DNA of 54,897 nucleotides from Bacteroidales bacterium. Its GTDB lineage: Bacteria; Bacteroidota; Bacteroidia; Bacteroidales; Paludibacteraceae. Position 1 is the first letter of the stretch. Each line of letters opens with the position of its first letter. This document shows, one piece after another, positions 8,173 through 15,856 of the stretch. The stretch is from the NCBI GenBank assembly GCA_012519885.1, contig JAAYPI010000007.1, positions 1 through 54,897 of the forward strand, written 5' to 3'. The translations under genes and the position numbers were made by a program. Under the pieces are notes generated by a model, which worked only from the letters and a program-made list of their open reading frames with translations, ran no database searches and was not told where the DNA came from.

Positions 8173-10329
8173 TTATTCAGCCACCTTGCTCTTTTCGTAC
8201 TCTTTAAGCAAGGCATCTTGCACATCAGAAGGCAGTAATTCGTAAGAAGCAAATTTCATGCTAAAAGAAGCCCTTCCCCGAGTATTAGAACTCAACGAAA
8301 TGGAATAATTGTTCATTTCTTTTAATGGAACTTTCGCAAATATTTTTTCCATACCTTTGTCTGATTCCATTCCCATTATCAACGCCCTGCGTCCTTGCAA
8401 ATCGCTCATTACATCGCCCATACTTGCACTAGGCACTAGCACTTCTACATCATATATAGGCTCTAATACTTTTGGTCCTGCATTTTTAAAAGCCTCGCTA
8501 AAAGCATATTTACCCGCCAAACGGAAAGATATTTCGTTAGAATCTACTGGGTGCATTTTTCCATCATACACAATTACACGGATATCACGTGCATACGAAC
8601 CTGTTAGCGGACCTTGCTCCATACAATCCATTATTCCTTTTTGAATAGCAGGCAAAAATCGAGCATCAATCACACCACCTACAATACTGTTAATAAACAC
8701 AAGCTTCCCACCCCACTCTAGTGGATATTCTTGTTTATCACGTACAGAAATTTTTATTTCCTGTCCACTAATCTTATACACTTCTTTTTCAGGAACACCT
8801 TCTACACATGGTTCAATAATCAAATGTACCTCGCCAAACTGACCCGCACCACCCGACTGTTTTTTATGTCGGTAATCCGCTCGAGCTGTTTTCGTAATGG
8901 TTTCTCTGTATGGAATACGTGGATTTGAATAATTAATCAAGATTTTATCGTTATTTTCGATACGCCATTTAAGTGTTTTGAGATGAAATTCTCCTTGTCC
9001 ATGAACAATCGTTTGTTTTAATTCTTTAGAGTATTCAATTATCCAAGTTGGGTCTTCCTCGTGCATGCGAGTTAACACCTCACTTAGTTTTTCCTCATCA
9101 GCCTGATTAACCGCTGCAATTGCTTTACGGAATTTCCATTCGGGATATTTAATAAAATCAAACTGTAAGTCAGCATTTTTTCCGTTTAAGGTATTGGATG
9201 TACGCGTATTTTTGAGCTTAACTGTGGCACCAATATCGCCTGCTACTAATTCATCCACTTTTGTTCTAATACTTCCACACACAGCGTAGATTTGAGTTAA
9301 TCGCTCTTTGCTTTGGCGAGTAGCATTATACAAATCATCACCTTCTTTTACTTTTCCAGACATCACCTTAAAGAAAGAGACTTCGCCAATATGAGGCTCT
9401 ACAGAGGTTTTAAACACATAAATAGAAGCGTTATTTTCTTGTAATGGAGCAACCTCTTCTCCATTGCTTGCTACAGGAGCTGCCGAATCCCTAACATAGG
9501 GAACTACATTCCCTAAAAATTCCATCAAACGACGCACGCCCATATCCTTGGCAGCACTAATGCAAAAAACAGGAAAAATATCACGATGCACCAAGCCAAA
9601 ACGAATACCCATACGCATTTCATCTTCAGTCAAATTACCATCGGCAAAATATTTTTCCATCAAATTTTCCTCATGTTCTGCAGCTGCCTCCACTAAAATA
9701 TTGTGCAATTCGGAAGCTCGTTGAAGTTCATTGGCTGGAATATCGCTAATCGTTGGTACGCCACCATCAGGTTTCCACGTATACAACTTCATTAGCAATA
9801 CATCTACAACGGCATTAAAAGCAGGTCCCGTTTGAATCGGATATTGAATAAGTACCACTTTATTGCCAAAATTTTGACGCAAATCATCCACTGTTTTATC
9901 AAAATCTGCTTTTTCATGGTCAAGTTGATTCACGACAAATATGCATGGTTTTTTAAGTTTCTCTATTTGCCTGTATTGATTTTGCGTACCCACTTCCACA
10001 CCATGTTGTGCATTAATAAGCATTAACGCAGTGTCGGTAACACTAAGCGAAGTAATCAAACCGCCCACAAAGTCGTCAGCACCTGGACAATCTATCATAT
10101 TCAGCTTTCTGCCCATCCATTCAGAATGAAAAACAGTTGGAAAAACAGAGTAACCATACTCATGTTCGACAGGAAAATAATCAGAAACCGTATTTTTTGC
10201 TTCAATACTGCCTCTACGTTTTATAACTCCACTCTCAAAGAGCATTGCTTCAGTGAGCGTGGTTTTTCCTGAGCCAGAAGATCCCACAAGTGAGATATTC
10301 TTAATTTCATTTGTTTGATACACTTTCAT
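8173..10329 (-). CDS. Elongation factor G paralogue (EF-G2 type)
   Basis: Translational GTPase of the EF-G family, 718 residues from the chosen ATG at 10329. The frame stays open to 10482, but that extension is hydrophobic and unlike EF-G. G1 is GSSGSGKTT (residues 16-24) instead of the AHIDAGKTT of housekeeping EF-G, and G3 is DCPGADDF. G4 reads NQLD where NKxD is usual. The G2 segment SVFPTVFHSEW is the divergent EF-G2 type. Domains II, IV (from about 470) and V follow with full length. It is therefore probably a secondary EF-G rather than FusA. Its role, in translation under special conditions or ribosome maintenance, is unknown. It stands alone, with no str-operon genes nearby. Confidence 0.88.
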   Translation of the reverse strand: MKVYQTNEIKNISLVGSSGSGKTTLTEAMLFESGVIKRRGSIEAKNTVSDYFPVEHEYGYSVFPTVFHSEWMGRKLNMIDCPGADDFVGGLITSLSVTDTALMLINAQHGVEVGTQNQYRQIEKLKKPCIFVVNQLDHEKADFDKTVDDLRQNFGNKVVLIQYPIQTGPAFNAVVDVLLMKLYTWKPDGGVPTISDIPANELQRASELHNILVEAAAEHEENLMEKYFADGNLTEDEMRMGIRFGLVHRDIFPVFCISAAKDMGVRRLMEFLGNVVPYVRDSAAPVASNGEEVAPLQENNASIYVFKTSVEPHIGEVSFFKVMSGKVKEGDDLYNATRQSKERLTQIYAVCGSIRTKVDELVAGDIGATVKLKNTRTSNTLNGKNADLQFDFIKYPEWKFRKAIAAVNQADEEKLSEVLTRMHEEDPTWIIEYSKELKQTIVHGQGEFHLKTLKWRIENNDKILINYSNPRIPYRETITKTARADYRHKKQSGGAGQFGEVHLIIEPCVEGVPEKEVYKISGQEIKISVRDKQEYPLEWGGKLVFINSIVGGVIDARFLPAIQKGIMDCMEQGPLTGSYARDIRVIVYDGKMHPVDSNEISFRLAGKYAFSEAFKNAGPKVLEPIYDVEVLVPSASMGDVMSDLQGRRALIMGMESDKGMEKIFAKVPLKEMNNYSISLSSNTRGRASFSMKFASYELLPSDVQDALLKEYEKSKVAE

Positions 10330-10517
10330 ACAATTATTGGTATTAAGGTTACTAAATTGTTGTAAACGAATCCCTCGAAAGCAAAAAAAATGCCTTGCAA
10401 TGTAGGAAATAGTTAGTAAAAAAACAATAGTGAAAATATGTTGTGTAACAATATTTGTAACAATTTTGTAATATGAAGCCAAAAATCTGTTAATTTAAAG
10501 ACTTAGTAAACCAATAT

Positions 10518-10550
10518 TTTGTAGTTAATTGTATTTTGCCCGTATATTCG
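10518..10550 (+). promoter_or_regulatory. Predicted promoter of candidate small RNA A
   Basis: TTTG (10518-10521), a 21-bp spacer and TATATTCG (10543-10550), which is one base from TAnnTTTG. The start would fall at about 10557, where the block shared with the second locus begins. Confidence 0.45.
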
Positions 10551-10554
10551 CATA

Positions 10555-10624
10555 TGATTTTTTCATAGTATTTGATTTTAAGGTTAGCAAGTAGGTAGTC
10601 AGGCGAGACTACCTTTTGTTTTTT
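10555..10624 (+). ncRNA. Candidate small RNA A (conserved block plus terminator hairpin)
   Basis: In the gap between ychF and the EF-G gene, a 32-nt block (10555-10586, core AGTATTTGATTTTAAGGTTA) is followed by a hairpin AGGTAGTC (10593-10600) / GACTACCT (10607-10614) and the T-rich run TTTGTTTTTT. The same block with the same order of parts occurs on the minus strand at 15484-15558. No upstream plus-strand gene would need this terminator, so an independent transcript of about 70 nt is likely. No ORF of useful length is present. Its function is unknown. Confidence 0.45.
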
Positions 10625-10637
10625 ATAGGGGTACCAA

Positions 10638-10668
10638 AAAAAGGGGGAAACAATGTTTCCCCCTTTTT
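10638..10668 (-). terminator. Terminator of ychF
   Basis: Perfect stem with AAAAAGGGGGAAAC and its complement around a 3-nt loop. Read on the minus strand it ends in a run of T, 27 bp after the ychF stop codon. The rest of the 10330-10694 gap holds candidate small RNA A and the presumed EF-G leader. Confidence 0.85.
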
Positions 10669-10694
10669 GATTCTTTTATTAAACAGATATTTTG

Positions 10695-11795
10695 TTACAC
10701 ATTAAACCTAAAATGCATAATATCACCATCTTGTACAACATATTCTTTTCCTTCAACGCTCATTTTTCCAGCCTCTTTGCAAGCGGCTTCTGATCCCAAG
10801 GTTGTAAAATCAATATACTTAATTACTTCGGCTCTAATAAAACCTTTTTCAAAATCGGTATGAATAACACCTGCACATTGTGGTGCTTTCCAACCTTTTT
10901 CGTAGGTCCATGCACGCACTTCTTGTACTCCTGCCGTAAAATAAGTTTCTAAATTTAGCAATTTGTAAGCCGATTTAATTAATCGTGCTACACCCGACTC
11001 CGATAATCCCACTTCTTCTAAAAACATCTGACGCTCCTCGTAAGTTTCTAATTCGGCAATATCTGCTTCGGTAGCCGCTGCAACAAGCAATATTTCAGCA
11101 TTTTCATCTTTTACCGCCTCACGCACGGCATCTACGTACGCATTGCCCTTTACAGCAGACGCTTCGTCAACGTTGCACACGTACATCACGGGTTTATTGG
11201 TAAGCAAACATAAATCTTTTACCAATTTAGCTTGTTCCTTATCTAACTGTACAGTTCGGGCAGATTTGCCTTGCAACAACGCCTCTTTGTATTGTACATA
11301 AATATCGTATACGGCTTTAGCTGTTTTATCGCCACCAGTTTGTGCTTGTTTTTGCACTTTTGCAATACGCGATTCTACTGTTTCTAAATCTTTTAGTTGC
11401 AATTCTGTATCAATAATTTCTTTGTCTCTAACGGGGTTAATTGACCCATCCACGTGGGTTATATTCTCGTTTTCGAAACAACGCAATACGTGCAAAATAG
11501 CGTCTGTTTCGCGAATATTGGCTAAAAATTTATTGCCCAGCCCTTCGCCTTTGCTTGCTCCTTTTACCAAACCAGCAATATCTACAATCTCCACTGTAGT
11601 TGGCACTATGCGTTGCGGTTTAACCAATTCTGCTAATTTATTTAGCCTTTCGTCGGGCACTGTTATAACACCCACATTCGGTTCTATTGTACAAAAAGGG
11701 AAATTAGCCGCTTGGGCTTTAGCGTTTGATAAACAATTAAAAAGGGTCGATTTTCCCACGTTGGGTAGTCCAACTATTCCACATTGTAAAGCCAT
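10695..11795 (-). CDS. ychF: YchF/OLA1 family ribosome-binding ATPase
   Basis: P-loop ATPase of the Obg family that binds ribosomes and affects the stress response and translation. From ATG at 11795 the protein has 366 residues and starts MALQCGIVGLPNVGKSTLF, with the P-loop at 9-17; the frame extends upstream to 11897 but family members start here. The Obg-type G domain contains a coiled-coil insertion (about 130-200), and the TGS domain closes the protein with GDIMHFRFNV, the normal YchF C-terminus. A -7 box at 11823-11830 on the same strand supports the start. Confidence 0.95.
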   Translation of the reverse strand: MALQCGIVGLPNVGKSTLFNCLSNAKAQAANFPFCTIEPNVGVITVPDERLNKLAELVKPQRIVPTTVEIVDIAGLVKGASKGEGLGNKFLANIRETDAILHVLRCFENENITHVDGSINPVRDKEIIDTELQLKDLETVESRIAKVQKQAQTGGDKTAKAVYDIYVQYKEALLQGKSARTVQLDKEQAKLVKDLCLLTNKPVMYVCNVDEASAVKGNAYVDAVREAVKDENAEILLVAAATEADIAELETYEERQMFLEEVGLSESGVARLIKSAYKLLNLETYFTAGVQEVRAWTYEKGWKAPQCAGVIHTDFEKGFIRAEVIKYIDFTTLGSEAACKEAGKMSVEGKEYVVQDGDIMHFRFNV

Positions 11796-11822
11796 GATAC
11801 TTGAGTTAAAATTTTGAGAAGA

Positions 11823-11830
11823 CAAAGGTA
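11823..11830 (-). promoter_or_regulatory. -7 box for ychF
   Basis: Minus-strand TACCTTTG fits TAnnTTTG. The start would be near 11816, about 20 bp before the ychF ATG. This rules out the longer upstream start. No good -33 box is seen. Confidence 0.5.
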
Positions 11831-11926
11831 ATAAAAAAGACATAACTTTTTTCATTTCTTTGCTATCGTTCATATTTATTATGAGCAATAGTAGCACAAT
11901 ATGTTGTTGATACGATGCTTTTTTGC

Positions 11927-11934
11927 TACTTTTG
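11927..11934 (+). promoter_or_regulatory. -7 box for the coiled-coil protein / hemW operon
   Basis: TACTTTTG, with a TTG at 11904-11906 at 20 bp spacing. The start is predicted near 11941, about 24 bp before the ATG at 11965. Confidence 0.55.
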
Positions 11935-11964
11935 CATCAATTTCAGAAATCTTCATAATTTGTC

Positions 11965-12858
11965 ATGAACAAAAGCACCATCATACGTTTTTCTGCACTT
12001 TTTATTGCAATATTTGTTGTAGTAACGTTTTTATTTGTATATGAACGTAAAAAAAACAACGAAAAAGAGGCTGAACTTAACCAAATAATTGCAGAACTAG
12101 AAATTAGTAAACAAGAATCGCTTGACGAATTTGAAAATTTGGCACTAGAATACGAAAACTATCATTTCAAACCAGGCAATGACTCGCTCTTGTTTTTGAT
12201 AGAAAACGAAAAACAAAAAGTTAACCAACTGCTCGAAGAGTTGCGTACAGTAAAAGCTACCAATGCTCGTCGCATACGAGAATTGCGCAATGAACTGGGT
12301 AGCGTAAGGTCGGTATTGCAGGTGTACGTTAACCGAGTAGATTCGCTAAGCAATGTAAACAAAAAACTAGTACGCGAAAACAAAAAAGTACAACAACAAT
12401 ACGAAGAGGTAGTGCAAACGGCTAAAGAATTGGAAGAAAGAGCCTCGCAATTGGATAAAAAAATAACCCTTGCAGCGATTTTAGAAGCAAGCAATATTCG
12501 CCTAAACACCTTAAATGATAAAGGGAGAGAAACGAAAAAAAGAAGCAGAATAGCCGCTTTTGAAATATGTTTCTCGCTATCAAAAAACCAAACGACTAGC
12601 ACTGGTCTAAAATCGGCATATTTACGCATATCCAACCCACAAGGAAACGTAATGAAAAATAACCAAAGTAGTGTATTTGCTTTCGAGGATAAAGAAATTG
12701 ATTTTTCGTGCAAAAAGGAAATTGAATATACAGGAAACAATCTTTCTACTTGCGTTTACTACAACATTGCCGACGAAGAACTAGTAACTGGCTTATACGA
12801 AGTAACTATTTTTATTGATGGTAACTTAATTGGTTCAGAAAGTTTTTACATTAAATAA
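11965..12858 (+). CDS. Membrane-anchored coiled-coil protein of unknown function
   Basis: The 297 residues begin with a short basic start and one transmembrane helix (about 7-26). A long, charged, heptad-like region (about 30-165) rich in Glu, Lys, Leu and Arg follows and is predicted to be coiled coil. The C-terminal part (about 175-297) is mostly beta-like with no motif I recognise. The topology is probably N-in with the coiled coil and C-terminal domain in the periplasm. The gene is in the same frame as hemW and only 6 bp upstream of it, so it is probably co-transcribed with hemW. This type of protein is common in Bacteroidota but I know of no assigned role; cell-envelope scaffolding is only a guess. 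Confidence 0.8.
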   Translation: MNKSTIIRFSALFIAIFVVVTFLFVYERKKNNEKEAELNQIIAELEISKQESLDEFENLALEYENYHFKPGNDSLLFLIENEKQKVNQLLEELRTVKATNARRIRELRNELGSVRSVLQVYVNRVDSLSNVNKKLVRENKKVQQQYEEVVQTAKELEERASQLDKKITLAAILEASNIRLNTLNDKGRETKKRSRIAAFEICFSLSKNQTTSTGLKSAYLRISNPQGNVMKNNQSSVFAFEDKEIDFSCKKEIEYTGNNLSTCVYYNIADEELVTGLYEVTIFIDGNLIGSESFYIK

Positions 12859-12864
12859 AACACT

Positions 12865-13995
12865 GTGGCAGGTATTTATATACATATACCATTTTGCAAA
12901 CAACGGTGTGGATATTGCGATTTTTATTCGCATACCAACTTACAACTCAAACAACGGTATGTAGATACCTTATGCAAAGAAATTGAACTCCGAAAACACT
13001 ATCTTGCTCCCAATGAAACTATTGAAACGTTGTATTTTGGGGGTGGAACACCGAGCTTGCTCAATACTAGCGATTTTGAACAAATTTATAATGCTCTTAG
13101 CACTCACTTTTCGCTACACAACTTAGTTGAAATAACCGTGGAAGTGAATCCAGATGACGTGAATGATTTGTTGTTAGATACACTCAAATCCATAAGTTGT
13201 AATAGATTGAGTATGGGCATTCAATCGTTTTTCGACCACGAACTTACTGTTTTAGGACGCAGGCATACCGCCCAACAAGCCATCGAGGCAGTTAATTTGG
13301 CTCAACAACATGGCTTTTCGAATATCAGCATCGACTTGATGTACGCCCTACCCAACCAAACAATACAAACGTGGAGGGAAACATTAAAACTAGCCATTTC
13401 GATGAATGTGCAACATATTTCGGCGTATCATTTAACTTACGAACCTGGCACACTCTTTTACAAGCAAAAAACAAATAAAATAATCACCGAAAAAGACGAA
13501 GAAGAAAGTATTCAATTGTATGAAATCCTTATACAGTCGTTAACCGAGGCTGGTTATAATCAATACGAAATTTCAAATTTTTCACTCCCTTGCTACGAAT
13601 CAAAACACAATTCATCGTACTGGAAAAATACACCTTATATTGGATTGGGTGCTTCGGCTCATTCCTACAACATAGCTTCTCGGCAATGGAACATCGCATC
13701 TGTAATTACCTATTGCAAACAGATTGAAGAAAATAAATCATTTTTCGAAATTGAATTTTTAACAGAAAAAGAAAAATACAACGATTTTATCATCACCTCC
13801 CTTCGTACTAGCAAAGGGGTTGATTTGCAAAAACTTACTACGCTATTTGGAGAAAAATCAAGAAGTTATTTTATCCAACAATGCCAACCATACGTACATA
13901 CCAACATGCTTTGTGAAAAAGATAATTTTGTGCGTCTTACTCAAAAAGGTATTTTTGTATCCGATTCTATTTTAGAAACATTAATTGATGTGTAA
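12865..13995 (+). CDS. hemW: HemW-like radical SAM protein (coproporphyrinogen III oxidase-like)
   Basis: Radical SAM enzyme of the HemN/HemW family; HemW members act as heme chaperones rather than as the oxidase. The start is GTG at 12865: the preceding in-frame stop is only 6 bp upstream and no ATG precedes the cluster motif. MAGIYIHIPFCKQRCGYCDF carries the [4Fe-4S] ligands C11, C15 and C18 (CX3CX2C). YFGGGTPSLL and MGIQSFFDHELTVLGR are further family motifs, and the C-terminal HemN domain is present. The 376-aa length fits HemW rather than the roughly 450-aa HemN. Confidence 0.92.
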   Translation: MAGIYIHIPFCKQRCGYCDFYSHTNLQLKQRYVDTLCKEIELRKHYLAPNETIETLYFGGGTPSLLNTSDFEQIYNALSTHFSLHNLVEITVEVNPDDVNDLLLDTLKSISCNRLSMGIQSFFDHELTVLGRRHTAQQAIEAVNLAQQHGFSNISIDLMYALPNQTIQTWRETLKLAISMNVQHISAYHLTYEPGTLFYKQKTNKIITEKDEEESIQLYEILIQSLTEAGYNQYEISNFSLPCYESKHNSSYWKNTPYIGLGASAHSYNIASRQWNIASVITYCKQIEENKSFFEIEFLTEKEKYNDFIITSLRTSKGVDLQKLTTLFGEKSRSYFIQQCQPYVHTNMLCEKDNFVRLTQKGIFVSDSILETLIDV

Positions 13996-14005
13996 CAACT
14001 CTGCA

Positions 14006-14377
14006 ATGCTACAATTTGTACGTTCATATTGGAAAACCATTGTAACAGCAATCTTCATTGCGTATTTGTCGCTATTCAAACCAAATAGCACCATTCAACT
14101 ACCTCCTATTCCTTTTGTAGATAAATGGATACACATTGTTCTGTATACTACGCTAACAGCAGTAGCCCTACTTGACACAAAAAAAAGAAAAAATAATACG
14201 TCATCATTTCTTCTTGTATTGTTAATTAGCATTCTATATGGAGGTTTGATGGAAATATTGCAACAGTTTTTCCCTCCTCGCACCAGCAGTTGGTACGATT
14301 TTTTGGCAAATATACTTGGCTGTTTACTTGCTTTTGGTAGTATTACATGGTTTGTTAAGAAAAAAAGAAATGGATAA
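14006..14377 (+). CDS. VanZ-like small membrane protein
   Basis: A 123-residue integral membrane protein of the VanZ-like family. Four hydrophobic segments can be seen, with the typical FVDKWIHIVLYTTLTAVAL pattern near residues 30-50 and the GGLMEILQQFFPPRTSSWYDF motif near 80-100, whose E-x-x-Q core is conserved in the family. Molecular function is unknown; vanZ itself confers low-level teicoplanin resistance, but most homologues are unlinked to it. The ATG at 14006 is chosen; one at 13988 overlapping hemW is also possible. The 3' end overlaps dprA by 8 bp. Confidence 0.85.
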   Translation: MLQFVRSYWKTIVTAIFIAYLSLFKPNSTIQLPPIPFVDKWIHIVLYTTLTAVALLDTKKRKNNTSSFLLVLLISILYGGLMEILQQFFPPRTSSWYDFLANILGCLLAFGSITWFVKKKRNG

Positions 14378-15485
14378 CAAACTTCTATACCAAATAGCCA
14401 TTACTCAAATTAAAGGATTAGGCAGTATAAATAGTAAAAATTTACTCGCCTATGTGGGTGATATTGAAGAAATATTTCATCAAAAATCGCATATTTTACA
14501 AAAAATACCGGGTATTGGGATTCTGTTAAGCAAAAGCATTCTTGAACAAAAAGATGCTGCACTCGAAAAAGCCACCAAAGAAATTCAATTTATCACTAAA
14601 CATGGCATTACACCTCTTTTCTATACCGATAAGAATTATCCAGAACGATTAAAAGAATGTCCAGATGCTCCAATTCTGTTGTATTATAAAGGAAATACAA
14701 ATTTAAATACACAAAAAACCTTAGCCATTGTAGGCACACGCAATGCAACTGAATATGGCAAAACAATGTGTACTCAACTTATTAAAGAGTTAGCAAACAA
14801 TCATCCTGATTTGTGCATCATTAGTGGTTTAGCCTATGGTATAGATATTTGTGCTCACAAAGAAGCCTTACACATGCACTTACCAACTGTAGCTGTATTG
14901 GGTCATGGTTTAGACAGAATTTACCCTGCTCAACATGCTACAATAGCCAAAAAGATACTTACATCAGGTGGTTTACTTACAGAATTTCCGAGCGAAACAA
15001 ATGCAGATAAGCCTAATTTTGTGCGTCGAAATCGCATTATCGCAGGTACAACAGACGCTACACTTATTGTTGAAAGTGCTGCACGTGGTGGTGCTATTAT
15101 TACTACCGAAATAGCTAATTCATATAACAGAGATGTGTTTGCTGTGCCCGGTAAATGTACTGATGAATGGTCGGTAGGTTGCAATAACCTAATAAAACAG
15201 CACAAAGCAGCATTAGTGAATAGTGCTTCTGATATTGAATATATTATGGGTTGGACAAAAGAACAAACAAGCCAAAAAATAGAACAACAACAATCTTTGT
15301 TTGTAGATTTATCCGATACAGAACAAGAAATTATTACAATTATCAAACAAAATAAAGTCGTTCATATAGATGTGTTGGCGATAAAAATAAGCAAAAGCAT
15401 AAAAGATTTATCGCCCATATTGCTTTCTATGGAATTTAAAGGTGTAATAAAATGTTTACCAGGTAATATTTACTCGGTAGTATAA
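14370..15485 (+). CDS. dprA: DprA/Smf, DNA-processing protein
   Basis: Cytoplasmic protein that binds incoming single-stranded DNA and loads RecA during natural transformation; it is also widespread in non-competent species. From the ATG at 14370 it has 371 residues. An N-terminal helix-hairpin-helix-like region comes first (about 8-60), followed by the Rossmann-like DprA domain with LAIVGTRNATEYGK, SGLAYGID, LGHGLDRIYP and FVRRNRIIAG. The C-terminal winged-helix domain DML1 lies at about 300-371. It overlaps the VanZ-like gene by 8 bp, indicating coupling. Its hairpin terminator at 15491-15527 is shared with the convergent candidate small RNA B. Confidence 0.95.
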   Translation: MDNKLLYQIAITQIKGLGSINSKNLLAYVGDIEEIFHQKSHILQKIPGIGILLSKSILEQKDAALEKATKEIQFITKHGITPLFYTDKNYPERLKECPDAPILLYYKGNTNLNTQKTLAIVGTRNATEYGKTMCTQLIKELANNHPDLCIISGLAYGIDICAHKEALHMHLPTVAVLGHGLDRIYPAQHATIAKKILTSGGLLTEFPSETNADKPNFVRRNRIIAGTTDATLIVESAARGGAIITTEIANSYNRDVFAVPGKCTDEWSVGCNNLIKQHKAALVNSASDIEYIMGWTKEQTSQKIEQQQSLFVDLSDTEQEIITIIKQNKVVHIDVLAIKISKSIKDLSPILLSMEFKGVIKCLPGNIYSVV

Positions 15486-15558
15486 ACACAAAAGGGACTA
15501 ATACCTTGCTAGTATTAATCCCTTTTTATTAACCTTAAATCAAATACTTTGAAAATCA
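15484..15558 (-). ncRNA. Candidate small RNA B (same family as the one at 10555)
   Basis: Read on the minus strand, the block at 15558-15530 is nearly identical to that of candidate A (28 of 29 positions, with three single-base gaps). It is followed by a hairpin (GGGATTAATAC / GTATTAGTCCC, 15522-15494) and CCCTTTTGTGTTT. The stem has a G-T wobble when read on this strand but a C-A mismatch on the other, which favours minus-strand RNA. The hairpin also acts as terminator for dprA on the plus strand. The predicted transcript is about 75 nt. Function is unknown. Confidence 0.45.
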
Positions 15559-15563
15559 CACTA

Positions 15564-15598
15564 CAAAAGTATACTGATTTATAGGATATTGTATCAAA
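15564..15598 (-). promoter_or_regulatory. Predicted promoter of candidate small RNA B
   Basis: On the minus strand, TTTG (15598-15595), a 23-bp spacer and a perfect -7 box TACTTTTG (15571-15564). The predicted start is near 15557, the first base of the conserved block, as at locus A. Confidence 0.5.
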
Positions 15599-15707
15599 TT
15601 TAAGCATAATTTGCATAATTATTTACGCAAGCGTTTGCACTGTTAGTAATACTGTACTTATTGTTTAAAAGCTGTTAATAAAATAGAGAGTAAAAAATGA
15701 TAAAAAA

Positions 15708-15856
15708 ATTTGTAGTTGTAAATTATGATGTTTACTATACAAATATTTTATAAAACAAGAATATAGTTATGTATTTTAAAAAAAAGTAATGAACAATAAA
15801 AAGAGCAGTTATTAACCATAAAAAAACGAAAAGTTTACTACATTTGTAGTTGTAAA
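15708..15856 (+). repeat. Direct repeat pair ATTTGTAGTTGTAAA upstream of nadA
   Basis: The 15-mer occurs at 15708-15722 and again at 15842-15856. The second copy overlaps the nadA -7 box. It is also the right half of an imperfect palindrome running from GTTTAC (15833) to GTAAAC (15857), so it may be an operator. Confidence 0.5.
15839..15846 (+). promoter_or_regulatory. -7 promoter box, probably for nadA
   Basis: TACATTTG matches TAnnTTTG. The start would lie near 15853, leaving an untranslated leader of about 225 nt before nadA. The box overlaps the second 15-bp repeat. Confidence 0.5.

Noticed and set aside
10330-10482. Upstream extension of the EF-G paralogue by 51 codons
   Set aside because: The extra residues look like a membrane segment, which does not fit a cytosolic GTPase; the family start is at the MKVYQTNEIKN position.
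11451-11456. CACGTG core at 11451, and also at 2150 and 39478, as extra parS sites
   Set aside because: The flanking bases do not match TGTTTCACGTGAAACA; these are chance hexamers inside coding sequence.
11796-11897. Upstream extension of ychF by 34 codons
   Set aside because: The extension contains the predicted promoter, and all YchF proteins I know begin at the MALQCGIVG-like position.
12162-12740. 192-codon open frame antisense to the coiled-coil gene
   Set aside because: The frame mirrors the charged coiled-coil sequence and yields a Ser/Leu/Phe-rich product with no motif. The plus-strand gene has a promoter and operon context.
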